The notes: generated from the letters alone by a model not told the origin. DNA of 64,000 nt from Dastarcus helophoroides (GCA_028583605.1 CM053333.1:32395551-32459550), one strand, 5' to 3'; positions 12,301 to 23,893 are shown, counted from the stretch's first letter. Program-made: numbers and translations.

Positions 12301-13150
12301 TAAGCTTCCAGTTTATTTTTACAATTTCTCTTTTTAATATTTTACAATTTTTCAAAAAATTCAAATTTGTCTTAAAATTTTAGGTTTTTAATTTGTTCTA
12401 GGATTCAGTCTATTGTCGAAATTCTACGTTTTTTTTCTAAAATTTTACGTTTTTTTGAAAACTCTTGATAAATTAATTGTTTTCGTAATATCTTGCTTTT
12501 TCTCAATTTTTTCAAAAACACTTCCTTTTTCTCAATTTTTTCGAAGTCTCTTTCTTTTTCTTAATTTTTTCGAAATCTCTTTTGCTCAAAATTCGGCTTT
12601 TTCTGAAAATTTAACCCTTTATTTAGAACTTTCGTATTTGCTATTTCTGTAAATTTAGATTTTTTTTTCTCACAAAAGCAATTCAACTTTTTTTTACGAA
12701 ATTTCAATGCCGTAGGAAATTTACAAATAAAGCAGTAAAAATCATAAGAAAAATATTCTTTAGAAATTTCGGCTCCCGAAATTGGACTTTTTTAAAAATT
12801 TCAACTTTCATGTATTTTTTCAAAATGTTAATACAAGTCAATCAAAAATTTCGGTGATCAAAATGTCACGACAAAAAACTAGATTTTAGAAAAAATCAAA
12901 TTTTTAAAAAAGTCAAAATTTTCAGTAAAAGTCATGGAGAAATGTCCAAAATTTTGAGAAACGGTCAAAGTTTTTAAGTCCTAACTTAAAAAAAAAAGAA
13001 ATTTCCAAAAAAAAGTCGACGTTACCTAGAAAGATTACCATGTTAAACGAAAGAAAGTTGAAATGTCTAAATTGTTAAAAAAGTCGAAATTTTCAATAAT
13101 AAATCGAAATTTATAAATTCGAATTTTTAAAATAAATTCAAATTTTGAAC
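9390..13150. repeat. Satellite-like degenerate repeat with ~0.5-kb higher-order units
   Basis: This is the same word family as at 3600-6714, T-rich on the + strand until about 12850 and A-rich after it. A higher-order unit is visible: TTTTAATCTATTGTCGAAAT with flanking blocks occurs near 10100 and again 549 bases on. Related blocks lie near 11560 (after discounting the LINE insertion) and 12400. Another block, TTTCGAAATTATTTTACCAA, recurs at about 10304, 11820 and 12064. A LINE fragment interrupts it at 10866-11299. Open frames in the block are composition artefacts. Confidence 0.8.
10866..11299 (+). mobile_element. CR1-like non-LTR retrotransposon, 3' end only
   Basis: Three reading frames together resemble the extreme C-terminus of a CR1/jockey-group reverse transcriptase ORF. 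Seen in order are RRAIRVTDD, TLEHRRMVGDLSLFHKYY, SQELIGLIPP, RHTRQSETA, RTSVYGDFFF and SKLWNLL...IFPKNYNLSLFKKAFYRHL, ending at a TAA at 11256. Frameshifts near 11020 and 11115 break it. A short 3' tail ends in an A-run (11289-11299). It is a 5'-truncated, dead copy landed inside the satellite, which resumes with CCAATTTTCTC as expected from other units. The clade call rests on motif memory. Confidence 0.7.
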
Positions 13151-13858
13151 AAGTCATTTTCAATAACATACTAAATGTTTATATTCTTTTGCTTCTTAAA
13201 AATTTGTACACAAAAAAATTCCTATTAATTATGTCAAAACCAAGTTAAATTTGTTATTATACAGATACAATAGTTAAATTTCGAGCAAACGTCGAGCGTT
13301 GCTAATGTCAATAAACAGTGGTCGCAGCTATTGTGTAAAAAAGGGAGGTTTCAAAATAAAATAAATATTGGCATTTTTGGATATTCTGGGTATCTTCTTT
13401 GCGAAGCATTGGTATTTTTATTTATGTTTTGTTGGCTGTTTTTTCGCCAGTTCCTTAACAGAAGGTTTCTGATAATCTAGAATTAGGAAAGGAGTAACTG
13501 GTGAAAAAAAAGTCAATAAAACATGAATGAAAATAGACATTTTTATTTTATAAGGAAAGCTGTGCTTCCCTAGCTTCCACAGAGAACACTCCACTGATAG
13601 AAACATTGTAATTTGAATTACGAAGATATGATCTGAGAAATAACAACACGTCAATGACCAAACTTTTTAGTTAAAAATAAAAAAAAAATTATTTCAACCA
13701 TGCAGAGCAACCTCGATTGGATAATTTATGGTACTTGCTTGGAATAAAACTTTGTATTTTATATTAAAAAGATAAGCAAGCAATTTTATTAAGAGTAGTG
13801 CCACTGAAAGTTTCACCATGTGCAGCCTATTTTACATTTTTTTTTAAATGATGTTTAT
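13151..13858. other. Intergenic sequence, nothing recognised
   Basis: Mixed AT-rich sequence. The minus-strand 78-codon open frame at 13418-13654 has no recognisable features. Confidence 0.5.
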
Positions 13859-13957
13859 CCCGAAAATCCCTGGATCAGAAAAATTTAAACCCTAAAATTT
13901 CGGGACTGAAAAGCGGTCGGGATCCCGGGATCCCGAAAATCAGGATCCCGGGATCAA
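13859..13957. repeat. GGGATCCC palindromic short repeat
   Basis: Words such as CCCGAAAAT, TTTCGGGA and CGGGATCCCGGGATCCCG alternate. They give overlapping palindromes that stand out as GC-rich in AT-rich DNA. Confidence 0.6.
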
Positions 13958-13963
13958 GTCCTC

Positions 13964-13993
13964 TACTCGCGAGCCGCGGTTTGCCGACCCCTG
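13964..13993. mobile_element. hAT-type terminal inverted repeat, single end
   Basis: GCCGCGGTTTGCCGACCCCTG at the right edge is the reverse complement of CAGGGGTCGGCAAACCGCGG. From memory, this terminus is typical of widespread hAT-superfamily elements. I found no matching opposite end nearby, so this is probably a solitary or truncated end. Confidence 0.55.
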
Positions 13994-14760
13994 GTCTACA
14001 CTCGAGACTAAATTCGATCAAGAAATAACTCGAAACTCGAGTACAAGAGCAAATTGTCGAGAATTTTTTTTTTAATTCTAGAAAATATAATAAAACCTTC
14101 CGACTCGTGTTCAAGGTAATAAAAGCTTCGATTCATTGGAAATTTAATGCACCTGCTCGTGTAAAACCTCCTCAAACTCTTCTTCGACAAAAAAAATCGA
14201 TATTTTGGGATAACATATTTTCAAATTTTGAGATTCCAAATTTTCGAAGAGAGCTTCAAAGTTATAATTTTTTTAATGAGGGGGGAGATTTCGAAAAAAA
14301 ATATCGATATTTCGAAATAAAATTGAAAATAACAAATCATGTTTAAGCGCAAAATTTCGAGAAAATTTAAAGTTTCGAAGAACAAATTAAAATGTTCCTA
14401 GAAAAGTTGCCTTTACAAACGAAATGCTAGAAACAAAATATCAATGAATCAAATCAAAATCAAATTAATGTGTATTTAAAATTGTGAAAAAACTTGAGTC
14501 TACGAAAATGCGACAAATTTTCTTCTGCGGAAAATTTCAGTGGTGTAAGGGGGAGCTACTCGGCCTTTGAAAATAATAGGTGAGTCTTCTAATATTCAAA
14601 TTTATTCGCTCGAACACACATCTTGTAGCACCAACCGTACAGCTTGCATCGACTTGTCTTTCTTGTCTAAAAAAAAAGCGCGAGAGCTGCCAGTGACAGT
14701 CAGACTGACATCTGTCATTGCGGTTGAACGCTAAATTTAAATTTTATCGTCCTACAATAT
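13994..14760. other. Intergenic, partly satellite-like
   Basis: 14030-14520 carries scattered CGAAATTTC and AAAATTT words of the satellite type. 14521-14760 is more complex. No gene is recognised. Confidence 0.45.
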
Positions 14761-15133
14761 TGTTACGCGCTTTATCGGTTCGAATTGATTACCACGTGTG
14801 AATTACACCACTTTATTACCAAACTAAACTTGGATCACCACAATTGAACAATTACTAACACTTATTATTAACTTATTCTAACTCACTAATTACTCTGACT
14901 CTAACTGACTGACTTGAGGGAAAGCTGACCGCCTTTTATAGTTTTGGCTCCCGGCTTCTAGAACTTTTCGGCAGATAAGACTTATCGTTTGCCGAAATTT
15001 CTGGAACGCTTATCTGCCATTTGTTTCGTTATTGCGGCCGCTTTCCCCTTATCAGATCCTTCTAGAAACTTTTTTTATTTACTAAATTATACAATCTTAT
15101 AAATTCTATTCCATCTATTTACATTGCATTACA
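14761..15133 (-). mobile_element. Solo LTR (family A), reverse orientation
   Basis: Read on the minus strand, the LTR starts TGTAATGCAATGTAAATAG and ends AAGCGCGTAACA, giving TG...CA ends. It is flanked on both sides by ATAT, a 4-bp target duplication. A promoter-like ACTATAAAAGGCGG lies in the middle (around 14930-14944), followed by a probable transcription start region. The copy at 50101-50463 shares long blocks such as AAAGCGGCCGC, GCAGATAAGCGTTCCAGAAA and GGGAGCCAAAACTAT. No internal retrotransposon sequence adjoins it, so recombination between two LTRs likely removed the body. A Ty3/Gypsy-type origin is likely from the 4-bp duplication but not proven. Confidence 0.88.
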
Positions 15134-16129
15134 ATATTTTGTTATATTTTTCTGGAAATAGTGAGACGTTTTAGTAAAGAACCCATATAGAATTAAGGAT
15201 GTCACTGTGATTAGATTTCGTGTGATTGGGACGTTGTAAATAGCCCATGGAAATTGATAAAAGCTTCAGACTCAGAGGTCTTTTGGCACATTTTCCCCCG
15301 ACTGTAAATGCTGAAAAGGAAGATATTGCAGCTTCGAGAAGTTGTTATAAATATATAAAAAATTAGGCAATAGGGAGAATCCCTTCACCATTTTAGACGT
15401 CTTCTTTAGGCATAAGAGCGAATTTGGCTGAAAATTGTTTTTCTTGAGGAATCCAATATATCAATAGAAATGAAAAGACATTTGACGCATATCATATAAA
15501 GTTTGGCAGTGAGGTATGCAGTGGGGCTTAAGGCAATATATCCCAGTATTGATTCGCTTATTTACATAGGCATAACTTCTGCGAGATGTATTATATAACT
15601 ACATTCGAATGCAAACAATGAATGTGTCTAGCGGCTTTCTAACTTCTTTGCTTAAACCAATTACGTGTACTTCTGCAACTAATTTTGGGAATGATGTACC
15701 ATATCTGCTGGCAATTCGAAGGAAATTGCGTGTAAGATACCGCAAAATAAGGAAAATTGCAGCAGCCGCAAGATCGCGTCCCCGTCACTTAATCTAGACT
15801 AGGACAATTGTTACACTCTGATTTATTGTGACATAAACATTGGGTAATTAAGAAAGGACTCTTTTAAGACTTAGAGATTCTCTTCTTATTATTTTGATTA
15901 CCTCATCTCCGAAAATGTACGGTCTTTGCTTTACTGAATCTCCGTTAAACAAAAATAATGACGGTGACCCTCGCTGCATTATCTTCCCATCTCTCTGGCA
16001 CGGCGCAAATTACTTCGGCTCAAATATAAACACTCTCGACCAATTTATAAAAATTGGGCCTTCCGCGAATTGCGATTGACTCTAAATTGGAAAATTGTTA
16101 AATTAAAAATGAAAAAATAAATTTCCTCA
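15134..16129. other. Intergenic sequence, nothing recognised
   Basis: Complex, non-repetitive sequence with short open frames (15609-15797 and 15894-16079, both +). They show no motif I recognise. Confidence 0.5.
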
Positions 16130-17570
16130 TACCGTAAGGTATCGGGATTGGTATTCTCTATTTCATTCACAAAATTTTTTCCATTCCTTTTTGCTTAGCG
16201 CTAAAATTTTTGCATTGTTTAGGTTTAATTGTCTCTTTTTGATTAATTTATCAATGGTGTCACCCACCTTTTTTTAGGTCTGCCTCTACGTCTCCGGTCC
16301 GATGTTCTTGCTTCGCATATTTTCTTTACTTGCATGTTATCTTTCATCCTTTGTATATGTCCCCACCAACCTAATTGTTTGTCTTCGACAATTTCTAATA
16401 CAGGCTTAGCATCCAGTTCTTCCCTCCCTTTTTGATTTCTTATTCGATCTCTTCTACTTATTCCCTTTATTAGCTCTTAAGAACTTCATCTCGACTGCTT
16501 GTATCCGGCTTTTCATTCTCTCCGTTAGAACCCAGGTTTCACTTCCAAATAGTACTATAGGCTGGAAGATAGTCTTGTATACCAACATTTTCGCATTTTT
16601 GGATATTTTCTTCTTCTTGGCTATGGTTGCACGCATACTGTAATATGCTTTCTCTATGCGTTCATTTATGTCCCTATCTTGATTTCCTTTATTATCTATT
16701 ATTACTCCTAAATATTTGAATTCCTGGACCTGCTGCATATCCTTATTGTCCAATCGTATATTTATTTTTTTATTTTCATCATCTGTTATCGCCATTACTT
16801 TTGTTTTATTGACATTTATTTTCATTTGTTTAGATTCTAGAGTAAGTTTGTAAGTTTTCGGGTGAACTGGCCATTATTTCTATATCATCTGCAAATGCAC
16901 ATTCTTTTATACAGACTTTTTGTAGATTGCAGTATCCTAATTGTAGGCCTGTTGTTTTAGTACATGTTTGTTTGATTATGTTATCTATCAGGATAAGTAC
17001 TCCTCCCTGTCGTAAACCATCTCTTGTGTAGAAAGTAGAAGACTGCATATTTCGCGTTCTGACGTAATTTGCATTTTCCTCATATATGCTTTTTATTCCA
17101 GCAATTAATTTTCGGCTGACTCCTCGTTGTTCCAAACTTATCCATATTTCTTTTCTGGGTGCTCTGTCAAAAGCCTTTTCAAGATCAATGAACGCTAGAT
17201 ATGCCTCTCTCCGTTGTCTTAATATTTTATCCGTAAGTTGTTTCATCGTGAATATATGGTCCTGTATACTGTGGCCTCTTCTAAATCCACTTTGCGATAT
17301 ACTTAATTGCGTTTCTATGACTAAACGGAGCCTGTTTGCTAGGACCCTTTCATATATCTTTGCTACCGTGCTGAATAAAGTTATACCTCGATAATTTTGG
17401 CATTGTTTTCTATCTCCCTTTTTATATATGGGCATAATAACACCCATTCCCCAATCTTTAAGTATTTTTCCTTTTATCCATATCTTATTGCAAATGTTGT
17501 ACACTAGTTTTACACCTTTCTTTCCCATGTGTTTAATCATATCTGGTGTTATTCCATCATGCCCGAATAA
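16130..17570 (-). mobile_element. RTE-like LINE, 5'-truncated
   Basis: The element covers the reverse-transcriptase and C-terminal part of a LINE ORF plus a short 3' tail ending near the palindromic ATACCTTACGGTAT at ~16128-16143. The 5' end breaks off into A-rich satellite sequence at about 17566, as expected from incomplete target-primed reverse transcription. No poly(A) tail or clear target duplication was found. Confidence 0.8.
16243..17570 (-). pseudogene. LINE reverse transcriptase remnant (RTE-like)
   Basis: The first frame (17540 down to 16830, 236 residues) holds the reverse-transcriptase core. It has YKKGDRKQCQNYRGITL at ~40-55, the motif A region LAFIDLEKAFDRAP (D119), a shortened GLRQGG motif B at 175-180 and the catalytic FADD at 217-220. 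An upstream GHDGITPDMIKHMG joins it in frame, so the true protein is longer. A frameshift or small deletion near 16840 leads to MKINVNKTKVM...FKYLGVIIDNKGN (16825-16454). After a stop at 16454 another frame gives DRIRNQKGREELD, QLGWWGHIQRM and RRRRGRPKKRW, ending at 16243. This order is typical of RTE-type and related LINEs. At least two disruptions make it inactive. Confidence 0.85.
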
Positions 17571-18672
17571 ATCGAAATTTTGGAAACAAACGAAATTTGG
17601 AAAAATATTAAAATTTTTATCGAATCGAAATTTTGAAAAATATGGACATCTTCATAAAGAGTTAAAATTTTCAATAAAAAGTTAAGGTTTTCAAAGCAGT
17701 GCATATTTTGAAAAATTCGAAGTTTAAAAAAAGTTTTTAAAACCAAAAATTACGTTTGAAGATTAAAATTGCGCTTCAAATTTTAAGAAAAAATTTCAAC
17801 TTTCGAGAAAAACCTAAAATTTATAAAAATAAAATTTGGGATTTTGGTTCAATATAAAATTTTAGAGAAAAAGTCGTGATTTTGACAAAAATCTGAAATT
17901 ACAAAAATATGCATTTTTCAAGTAAAGCACGGCACAGCTATTCAGATTTTTTTACCTAAAAATTGACGACTTCTGAAAAATTTCTAATTTGGAAATTCGA
18001 GTCGAAATTTTGAGAACTCTGTTTTGGTTTTGATTTTGAAATTTTTAAAAATTGAAATACAGAACTTGTCCCCTGAAACCAAGAAAGATTAAAAAACACA
18101 ACAAACGTAGCTCTAACATGTTTCGACAGCCAAGCTGTCATCTTCAGAGAGATACTGTTTTGTGTTTTTTAATCTTTCTTGGTTTCAGGGGACAGGTTCT
18201 GTATTTTAATTTCTGAAGATAACCAAGGATCAGTTCGTTCCATTAAACTTTTGGAAATTTTTGTTTTTGACTCGAAAATTGATCTATTTCTAAAAATATT
18301 CATCTTTTTTCTGAAAATTTCGTCTTTTTTCTGTTAATTTTGAATTAAAATACGAAATATAAAAATTAAAAGTTCTAAAAAAGTTAATTTAGGAAAAAAA
18401 GTCGCCTTAAAGCAACTGAAAATTTGATATTTAAACTAGAAATTTTGCTAAAGATAAGAACTTTCTTTTTAACCGAAAATTTAAAATATCAAATACTAAA
18501 TAAATAATAATATTTGTGAATTTAAAATCGAAATGTTAACAAATGTAGTTAATGTTTTCAAGGTTACAAAGTTAATACTTGAAAAACGTTTCTTAAAATT
18601 TTCCTTTTTCTTTCAAAATTTGTCCTTGTTTATAGATTGCAAAATTAAAATAGCTAAACAGTGGCTTTTCAC
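17566..18672 (+). repeat. Inverted dispersed duplication, copy A
   Basis: This block matches the reverse complement of 40437-41405 over nearly its whole length. Diagnostic matches are AAGCACGGCACAGCTATTCA (17926) against TGAATAGCTGTGCCGTGCTT, and AAATTAAAATAGCTAAACAG (18642) against CTGTTTAGCTATTTTAATTT. The composition is the satellite-like AAATTTCGA type. Copy A carries a complete foldback element (18050-18241) where copy B has only one arm. The left edge coincides with the LINE 5' junction. Confidence 0.8.
18050..18241. mobile_element. Foldback-like repeat, copy 2 (two arms)
   Basis: The left arm runs ATTGAAATACAGAACTTGTC ... AGAGAGATACTG. The right arm is the reverse complement (TTTTTTAATCTTTCTTGGTT, CAGGGGACAGGTTCTG), continuing through GAAGATAACCAAGGATCAG to CGTTCC. 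The arms would pair in a hairpin. It lies inside the inverted duplication. Confidence 0.85.
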
Positions 18673-19739
18673 CTGTTAAGCTTCTATTTTTATTTTATTC
18701 GAGTTTTGTCGAATTTAACGGTGTTTTTTAAGATGTGCGAGCGCTCCACTGTCAATTTCTTGTAGCTTTTTGCAAAATTTAGTCGGTACCATTCAGAGTT
18801 AAAAGCGTGGGAAAATACTTGATCAACTTAAATACTATGTGATATTTTTTGGACAAATCACGTAGCGTTAATTTTACAGCTCGAGGAAATATGAAAAAAA
18901 CATTAATGTGAAGCCAGGATCAAAGCAAAGTTTAAAAATCTTGGTTTAAAATAAACTAAATCGTGATCCTAAGGGTAAATAGGAAATAAAACGTGTAAAA
19001 TTCCCAGCACGTATGCGGATTAAACTGTCTTAAGTTCACCGAGGATTAAACGTTGTTTGTATCGGTTTCGATTTCTTCTAAACTCATCATTAAGACGTTC
19101 ACGTATTAACTTATCCTATAAAGCTCCCCGTTGGTTTAAACATGAATCTGACTTTTCGTCTGTTCTTTTTAAAATTGGGCCTAAGCGGCCCTTTTAAAAC
19201 AAATGAATGTTAATTAAATTTCGCAATCAAAAAAAGAATTAATTCCATTAAATAATTTAATTATATCTCATTTCCGCAGTTTTGTGTTGCGCGGTCCGTA
19301 ACATCAAGTGATCATTTTTCAACTCAAAAACGTTATAAAATGCAAAATTGTGTTCCATAACCCTTTGTCATCCGGGCAGAATTACTTTACACATATTTTG
19401 CATAAGTGACATTCATTGTAATTTCATTTTTACGAGCACTCTAGCTCTGGTGTACATGATTTTCATATTTTAAACTTCCATATTTGATAGGGTGCCTTAG
19501 AATTGGTTTATTTTCTTCGCCACAAATGTGTTACCTGTACCCGATGATATATGAGGACATTCCGCAATTCGAAATATTGTTTACAACCTACTTTTCCAAT
19601 TTTACTTCGAATTTTTTAATACAAGTTGGAAAATTCTGCCCGAAGGATTCTGAATTTAAAACTTAATATTTGATAGGTCTTCCTTTGAAGGTTATATATC
19701 CCTTTCTATGGTTATAAACCCCCCTCATAATAAGCATTT
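18673..19739. other. Intergenic sequence, nothing recognised
   Basis: AT-rich mixed sequence with no supported feature. A 60-codon open frame at 19484-19666 is not convincing. Confidence 0.5.
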
Positions 19740-20552
19740 ATAAAAAAGTAACCAGTCGTAATTTTTCCTTGAAAATCCAAAATTTTCTTTAAGTTCCGAA
19801 TTTTCTTTAAATTCCGAATTTTCTTTAAACTTCAATATAAATCCAGATATTTCGAATTGTTTTTTGTTGAAATTTTAGGTAAAATAAAGTTTCAAGAAAA
19901 AACTAAAAATGTAAAAATAAAAAATGTTCCTACATTGTGTCAGTCTCTTATAAATCTGTTTATTTCTGAAATTCGACTTTTTTATAATTTTGCGGCTCGC
20001 TTTTTTCTAGAATGTTCACTTTAAACAAGGAATTTTAACTCCTGCTACAAATGTGTAGTTTTTGTGGTAATTTTTTGACGTGAAATGATAATTACTTCAT
20101 CATTCAACTTTTTTGACGAAAATCTGACTTTCTCAAAATTTTGAATATTCATCTCAAAATTCTTTGTTTTTTCTAAAAATTTCGACTTTTTTAAAATCAG
20201 AATTTCAGTAAAAAATTGCGACTTGTTTAACAAAATTTGCATCCTATTTAAAATTTGGCGAATCTTTTCCTAGAAAAGTAAACATTTTAAAAAATGTTTT
20301 TTAGAAATTTTAAATCTTAATAAAAATCGAAGAATTCCGATAAAATTTAACTTTAGAAAGTCGACTGTTCTTTGTTAATTCAATTTTCTGAAAATTATAA
20401 CTTTCTTCCCAAAAGTTTGACATTTACCTTAATTTGGACAGAGACATAGACAGACAACACCGTTCGACTTTTTCTAGAAATTCTCCTGTTTCAAAATTTT
20501 GAATATCGTCGAAAATTCGTTTTTATTTTTAAAAATTTTGCTTGTTTTTTAC
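19740..20552. repeat. Satellite-like sequence with short tandem repeat
   Basis: The words are of the same type as at 3600-6714. At 19782-19836 an ~18-base unit, AATTTTCTTTAAATTCCG, is repeated about three times in tandem. Confidence 0.65.
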
Positions 20553-20802
20553 AAAAATTGAAATACACAACTTGTCCCCTGAAACCAAGAAAGATTAAAA
20601 AACACAACAAAGGTTGCGCTAACGCGTTTCGACAGCCAAGCTGTCATCTTCAGCCAAGCTGTCATCATCGTCTAAAGATGACAGCCTGGCTGTCGAAGCG
20701 CGTTAGAGCAACCTTTGTTGTGTTTTTTAATCTTTCTTGGTTTCAGGGGACAAGTTGTGTATTTCAATTTTTGAAGATAACCAAGGACCAATCCGTTCGA
20801 CC
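20553..20802. mobile_element. Foldback-like repeat, copy 3 (longest inverted form)
   Basis: Two long arms meet around ~20670. The left arm has CCTGAAACCAAGAAAGATTA, AACGCGTTTCGACAGCCAAG and CTGTCATCTTCAG. The right arm repeats these in reverse complement and ends GAAGATAACCAAGGACCA, ATCCGTTCG. The + strand of the right arm is open and encodes AWLSKRVRATFVVF, also readable in copies 2 and 6. Confidence 0.88.
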
Positions 20803-20985
20803 AAACTTATATTTTCTACAAATTCAACTTTTTTTTTTTTTTCTTAAAACGAATCTATTTTGAAATATTCAAAAATTCCATCCTCTATATTATGCTCGAA
20901 AATTTACCGTTTTTCTCAAAATTCGTCTATTGGTCAAACAGATTTATTTCAAAATTCATCTTTTGTGTTTCATTCCATTTGACAA

Positions 20986-21199
20986 ATGACCAATTAAATG
21001 TTCTGTAATTAAACAGTTAAACGTGCTTCCTTGGCCTCATCAGCATGGTACGGTGGTTATATACACTTCCAATTTAAAGCCGTTAGTCAGTCGTATAAGT
21101 ATCCAAGAGAGCAAGCCTCCATTGGGAGACTTCTAACTGACTTTTAACTGTTTATTACGCAAACATTTTCGCTACATACTAATTGAAGCATTACATATA
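20986..21199. mobile_element. 214-bp retroposon-like insert with 17-bp target duplication
   Basis: TTCATTCCATTTGACAA is present at 20969-20985 and again at 21200-21216. Between them is complex sequence unlike the T-rich satellite around it. A perfect 17-bp direct repeat is the size expected of LINE-driven insertion, so a SINE or a truncated LINE or RNA copy is likely. I do not recognise a tRNA, 5S or 7SL head, a coding remnant or a clear A-tail. The insert's own strand is undetermined. AACAGTTAAA near 21025 and TTTTAACTGTTTA near 21156 form a partial inverted pair. Confidence 0.75.
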
Positions 21200-22221
21200 T
21201 TCATTCCATTTGACAATGTTCTCAAAATTTTACCTTCTATGTAAAAGTTCCATTTTTTCCTGAAAATTTCATCTTTTCCTCAATTCGTCTTTTTCAAAAT
21301 TTTATCTTTTCCTCAAAATTCGGTCGTTTTCGAAATTTTGATATTAATTTTTCAAAATTTGCGTTTTCAAATATCAACTTTTATTTGACTTTTCCTTTGA
21401 ATGTGATTTTTTCTAAAAAATTCGAATTTTCTCTCAATTTTCAAGTGTTTTCTAAAATTTTGATTATTTTCTCGAAATATCCTTTTTTTGGAAATTCCGT
21501 TATCCTCCTTAACGATGGGTTTTTTTCTGAAAATTTCTACCTTCTCAAATATTAACTTTCAGAAATTTCAAATACTAACAATTTTTCTAAATTATCAAGT
21601 TTACTTCTAAATCAGATATATTTAGGATTTTTAGAAATGACGAATTTTTCTTCGAAATTCGTCTCTTTTTTAAGAAATTTCGATATATTTTTCGACATTT
21701 TCAATTTTTTTCAAATTTGGTTTTTGTTTTTGGCAATAAAGATTTTTTCCTGAAAATTTCGTCTTTTTATCAAAACTCGTTATTTTTTCGAAATATTAAA
21801 TTTCAAAAATCAGATCCTTGTTTATAAAAATCTTAACTTTTTGCGTGATATTCGTCTTTTTATGAAAATTTCGATTTTTTAAAAGAAATCGTCCTATAAA
21901 TGCCTATTCTCAAACTTTGACTGTTTTCTGAAAATGTGACTTTCTGTACAAAAATTTTATTTTTCTTTCGAAATTCGTCTTTTTCTTATAAATTTAACTA
22001 TTTTGGAAAATTTCGTTTTTTTTTTAATTTTGATTTAATTCGAAAATTCGATTGCTTAAAATTGACTTTCTTGGAAACTTTTGACCATTTTTCTTAGTTT
22101 TTTGGCTTTTTTTTCGAAATTTCGTTATTTTTCTTAACATTGGGCTCTTTTTCTGAAAATTTCGACCACTTAGAACCTGACTGAACTTTAAGTTTGGTTT
22201 CTGTGTTTTATATAAAATTTG

Positions 22222-22340
22222 AGTATCTCAGTCTCTCTGAAGATGACAGCTTGCCTGTCAAAACGCATTAGAGCAACGTTTGTTGTGTTTTTTCATCTTT
22301 CTTGGTTTCAGGGAACAAGTTCTGTATTTCAGTTTATAAA
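22222..22340 (-). mobile_element. Foldback-like repeat, copy 4
   Basis: One arm in reverse: TCTCTCTGAAGATGACAGCT, CGCATTAGAGCAACGTTTGT, TCTTTCTTGGTTTCAGGGAA, ending TTCTGTATTTCAG. With copy 5, in the opposite direction 280 bases on, it forms an inverted pair. Confidence 0.75.
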
Positions 22341-22618
22341 ATTTCAGCATTCAATATCGATATACGTAGATATAGACATAATATACTAACTATATCTATA
22401 AATTTCTACTTTTTTCCCAAAGTTTATTTCTTCTCGAAATTTTGACCTTTTTTTTCAAAAGTCTTCTTTTCCTCAAGATTCATTTGTTTCGAAATTTCGC
22501 CTTTATTCTCAAAATTCTGCGTTTTGGTTTTTCCTTTTAAAAAGCGTCTTTTTTCGAAGTTCCCCCATTTTTCTAAATATTCCTCTTCTCCAAAGATGTC
22601 TTTTCGGAAATTTTAAAA

Positions 22619-22730
22619 ATCAAAATACAAATATTGTCTCCTGAAACCAAGAAACATTAAAAAACGTAACAAAGGTTGCTCTAACGCATTTCGATAGCCA
22701 AGTTATCATCTTCAGAGAGATACTGAAATA
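22619..22730 (+). mobile_element. Foldback-like repeat, copy 5
   Basis: One arm forward: ATCAAAATACAAATATTGTC, CCTGAAACCAAGAAACATTA, TCTAACGCATTTCGATAGCC, ending TTCAGAGAGATACTGAAATA. It is the partner of copy 4. Confidence 0.75.
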
Positions 22731-22990
22731 CGGAAATTTTAAGTTATGTCTCAAAGTTTGCCTTATTTTCCAAATTTTATTTTTTCCCAAAGTGCAAGTT
22801 TTATATTTCTGAAAACGTCGATTTTTTCATAGAAATTGACATTTACTTTTATACAATAATGTACAAAGTTTTATTTTGCAGAAAGGAACCAACCCACAAA
22901 AATGTAAAATTTCAGTAAATATGTTATTTTTGATAAAGTATAAATAAATACAGTATATTACACATAATTTAAGTCAAAATATGTCATTGG

Positions 22991-23893
22991 TCAATATGTA
23001 CTGGTAATTAATAAATTAGTGTCAAACTTTAACTCTCAATTTTACGATAACGCTTTTTTGGGATGGATTCTGTTCTTCAAAAGTCGTCCAATTTAAATTC
23101 AGAAAATAAAATGTCAAAATAGAAACTATGTACAAAATTTCAAGAAAGTTTCAATAAAGAATAGGTCTTTATAAAAAAAATTAAAATTTTTATAAAAAAT
23201 AATAAAAAACTGTTACTTCATAATTTTAGAAGACGAATTCCTGTACTGTAAACCAGAAATTTAAAAAAAAGACCCTGAAAGGAAAATCAAAAAATTGAAA
23301 TTTCTAGAAATATAAATTTCCAAAAGATAAATCTTTGAAAAATAAATTGAAATTTTAGCTTAAAAGTGGAAAAGTCTTTCAAAAATAAATTAAACCTTAG
23401 ACAACAGAAAATATTTAAAAAAAATCGTACAAAATTATTAACAATTTCAAAATAGAAATAAAAAATGAAAATTTAATAAATAAGAAATGAAAATTGTGAA
23501 ATTTCCTGAAAAAGTTAAAATTTCAAAAAACAATCTAATATCAAACTCAAAAAGATGAATCTTTAAGGGATAAATAAAATAAAATAAATAAAAATTTAAA
23601 CTTCAAAATAGCAAGAAAGGATAATAAATCGTCCAAAAAAACTTTAAACCTGAACTACAGAAAATGTCCGAAAATATCTTCAAAAAATTGAAATTTCAAA
23701 AAGTGGGTGGTCTTTTTTTTAATTTCAATTTGGAAAGAAAAATAAAAATTTTGAAACTGCCCAAAAAATTAAAATTTATCGAAATAGCGAAAGATTTCGC
23801 GAAAAATATTTGTTTTAATTTCAAAATACAATGCACAACACAAATTTTTATTGGTGCTTGTGTGTGCCAAAATTTTATTGATGTACGCTATGC
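22991..23893. repeat. A-rich satellite-like degenerate repeat
   Basis: AAAATTTCAAAA and GAAAATTTAATAAA words dominate on the + strand. The jockey-like LINE begins at the right edge. Confidence 0.6.

Larger units (their letters stand above)
20803..22990. repeat. T-rich satellite-like degenerate repeat
   Basis: TTTTCGAAATTTCG and CTTTTTTCTGAAAATTTCGT words dominate on the + strand. The block is broken by a retroposon-like insert (20986-21199) and by two foldback copies. Confidence 0.7.

Noticed and set aside
21025..21060. Hammerhead ribozyme hint (CTGATGAG on the minus strand)
   Set aside because: The core continues GCCAAGGAAGC without the required GAAA box and helix II pairing.
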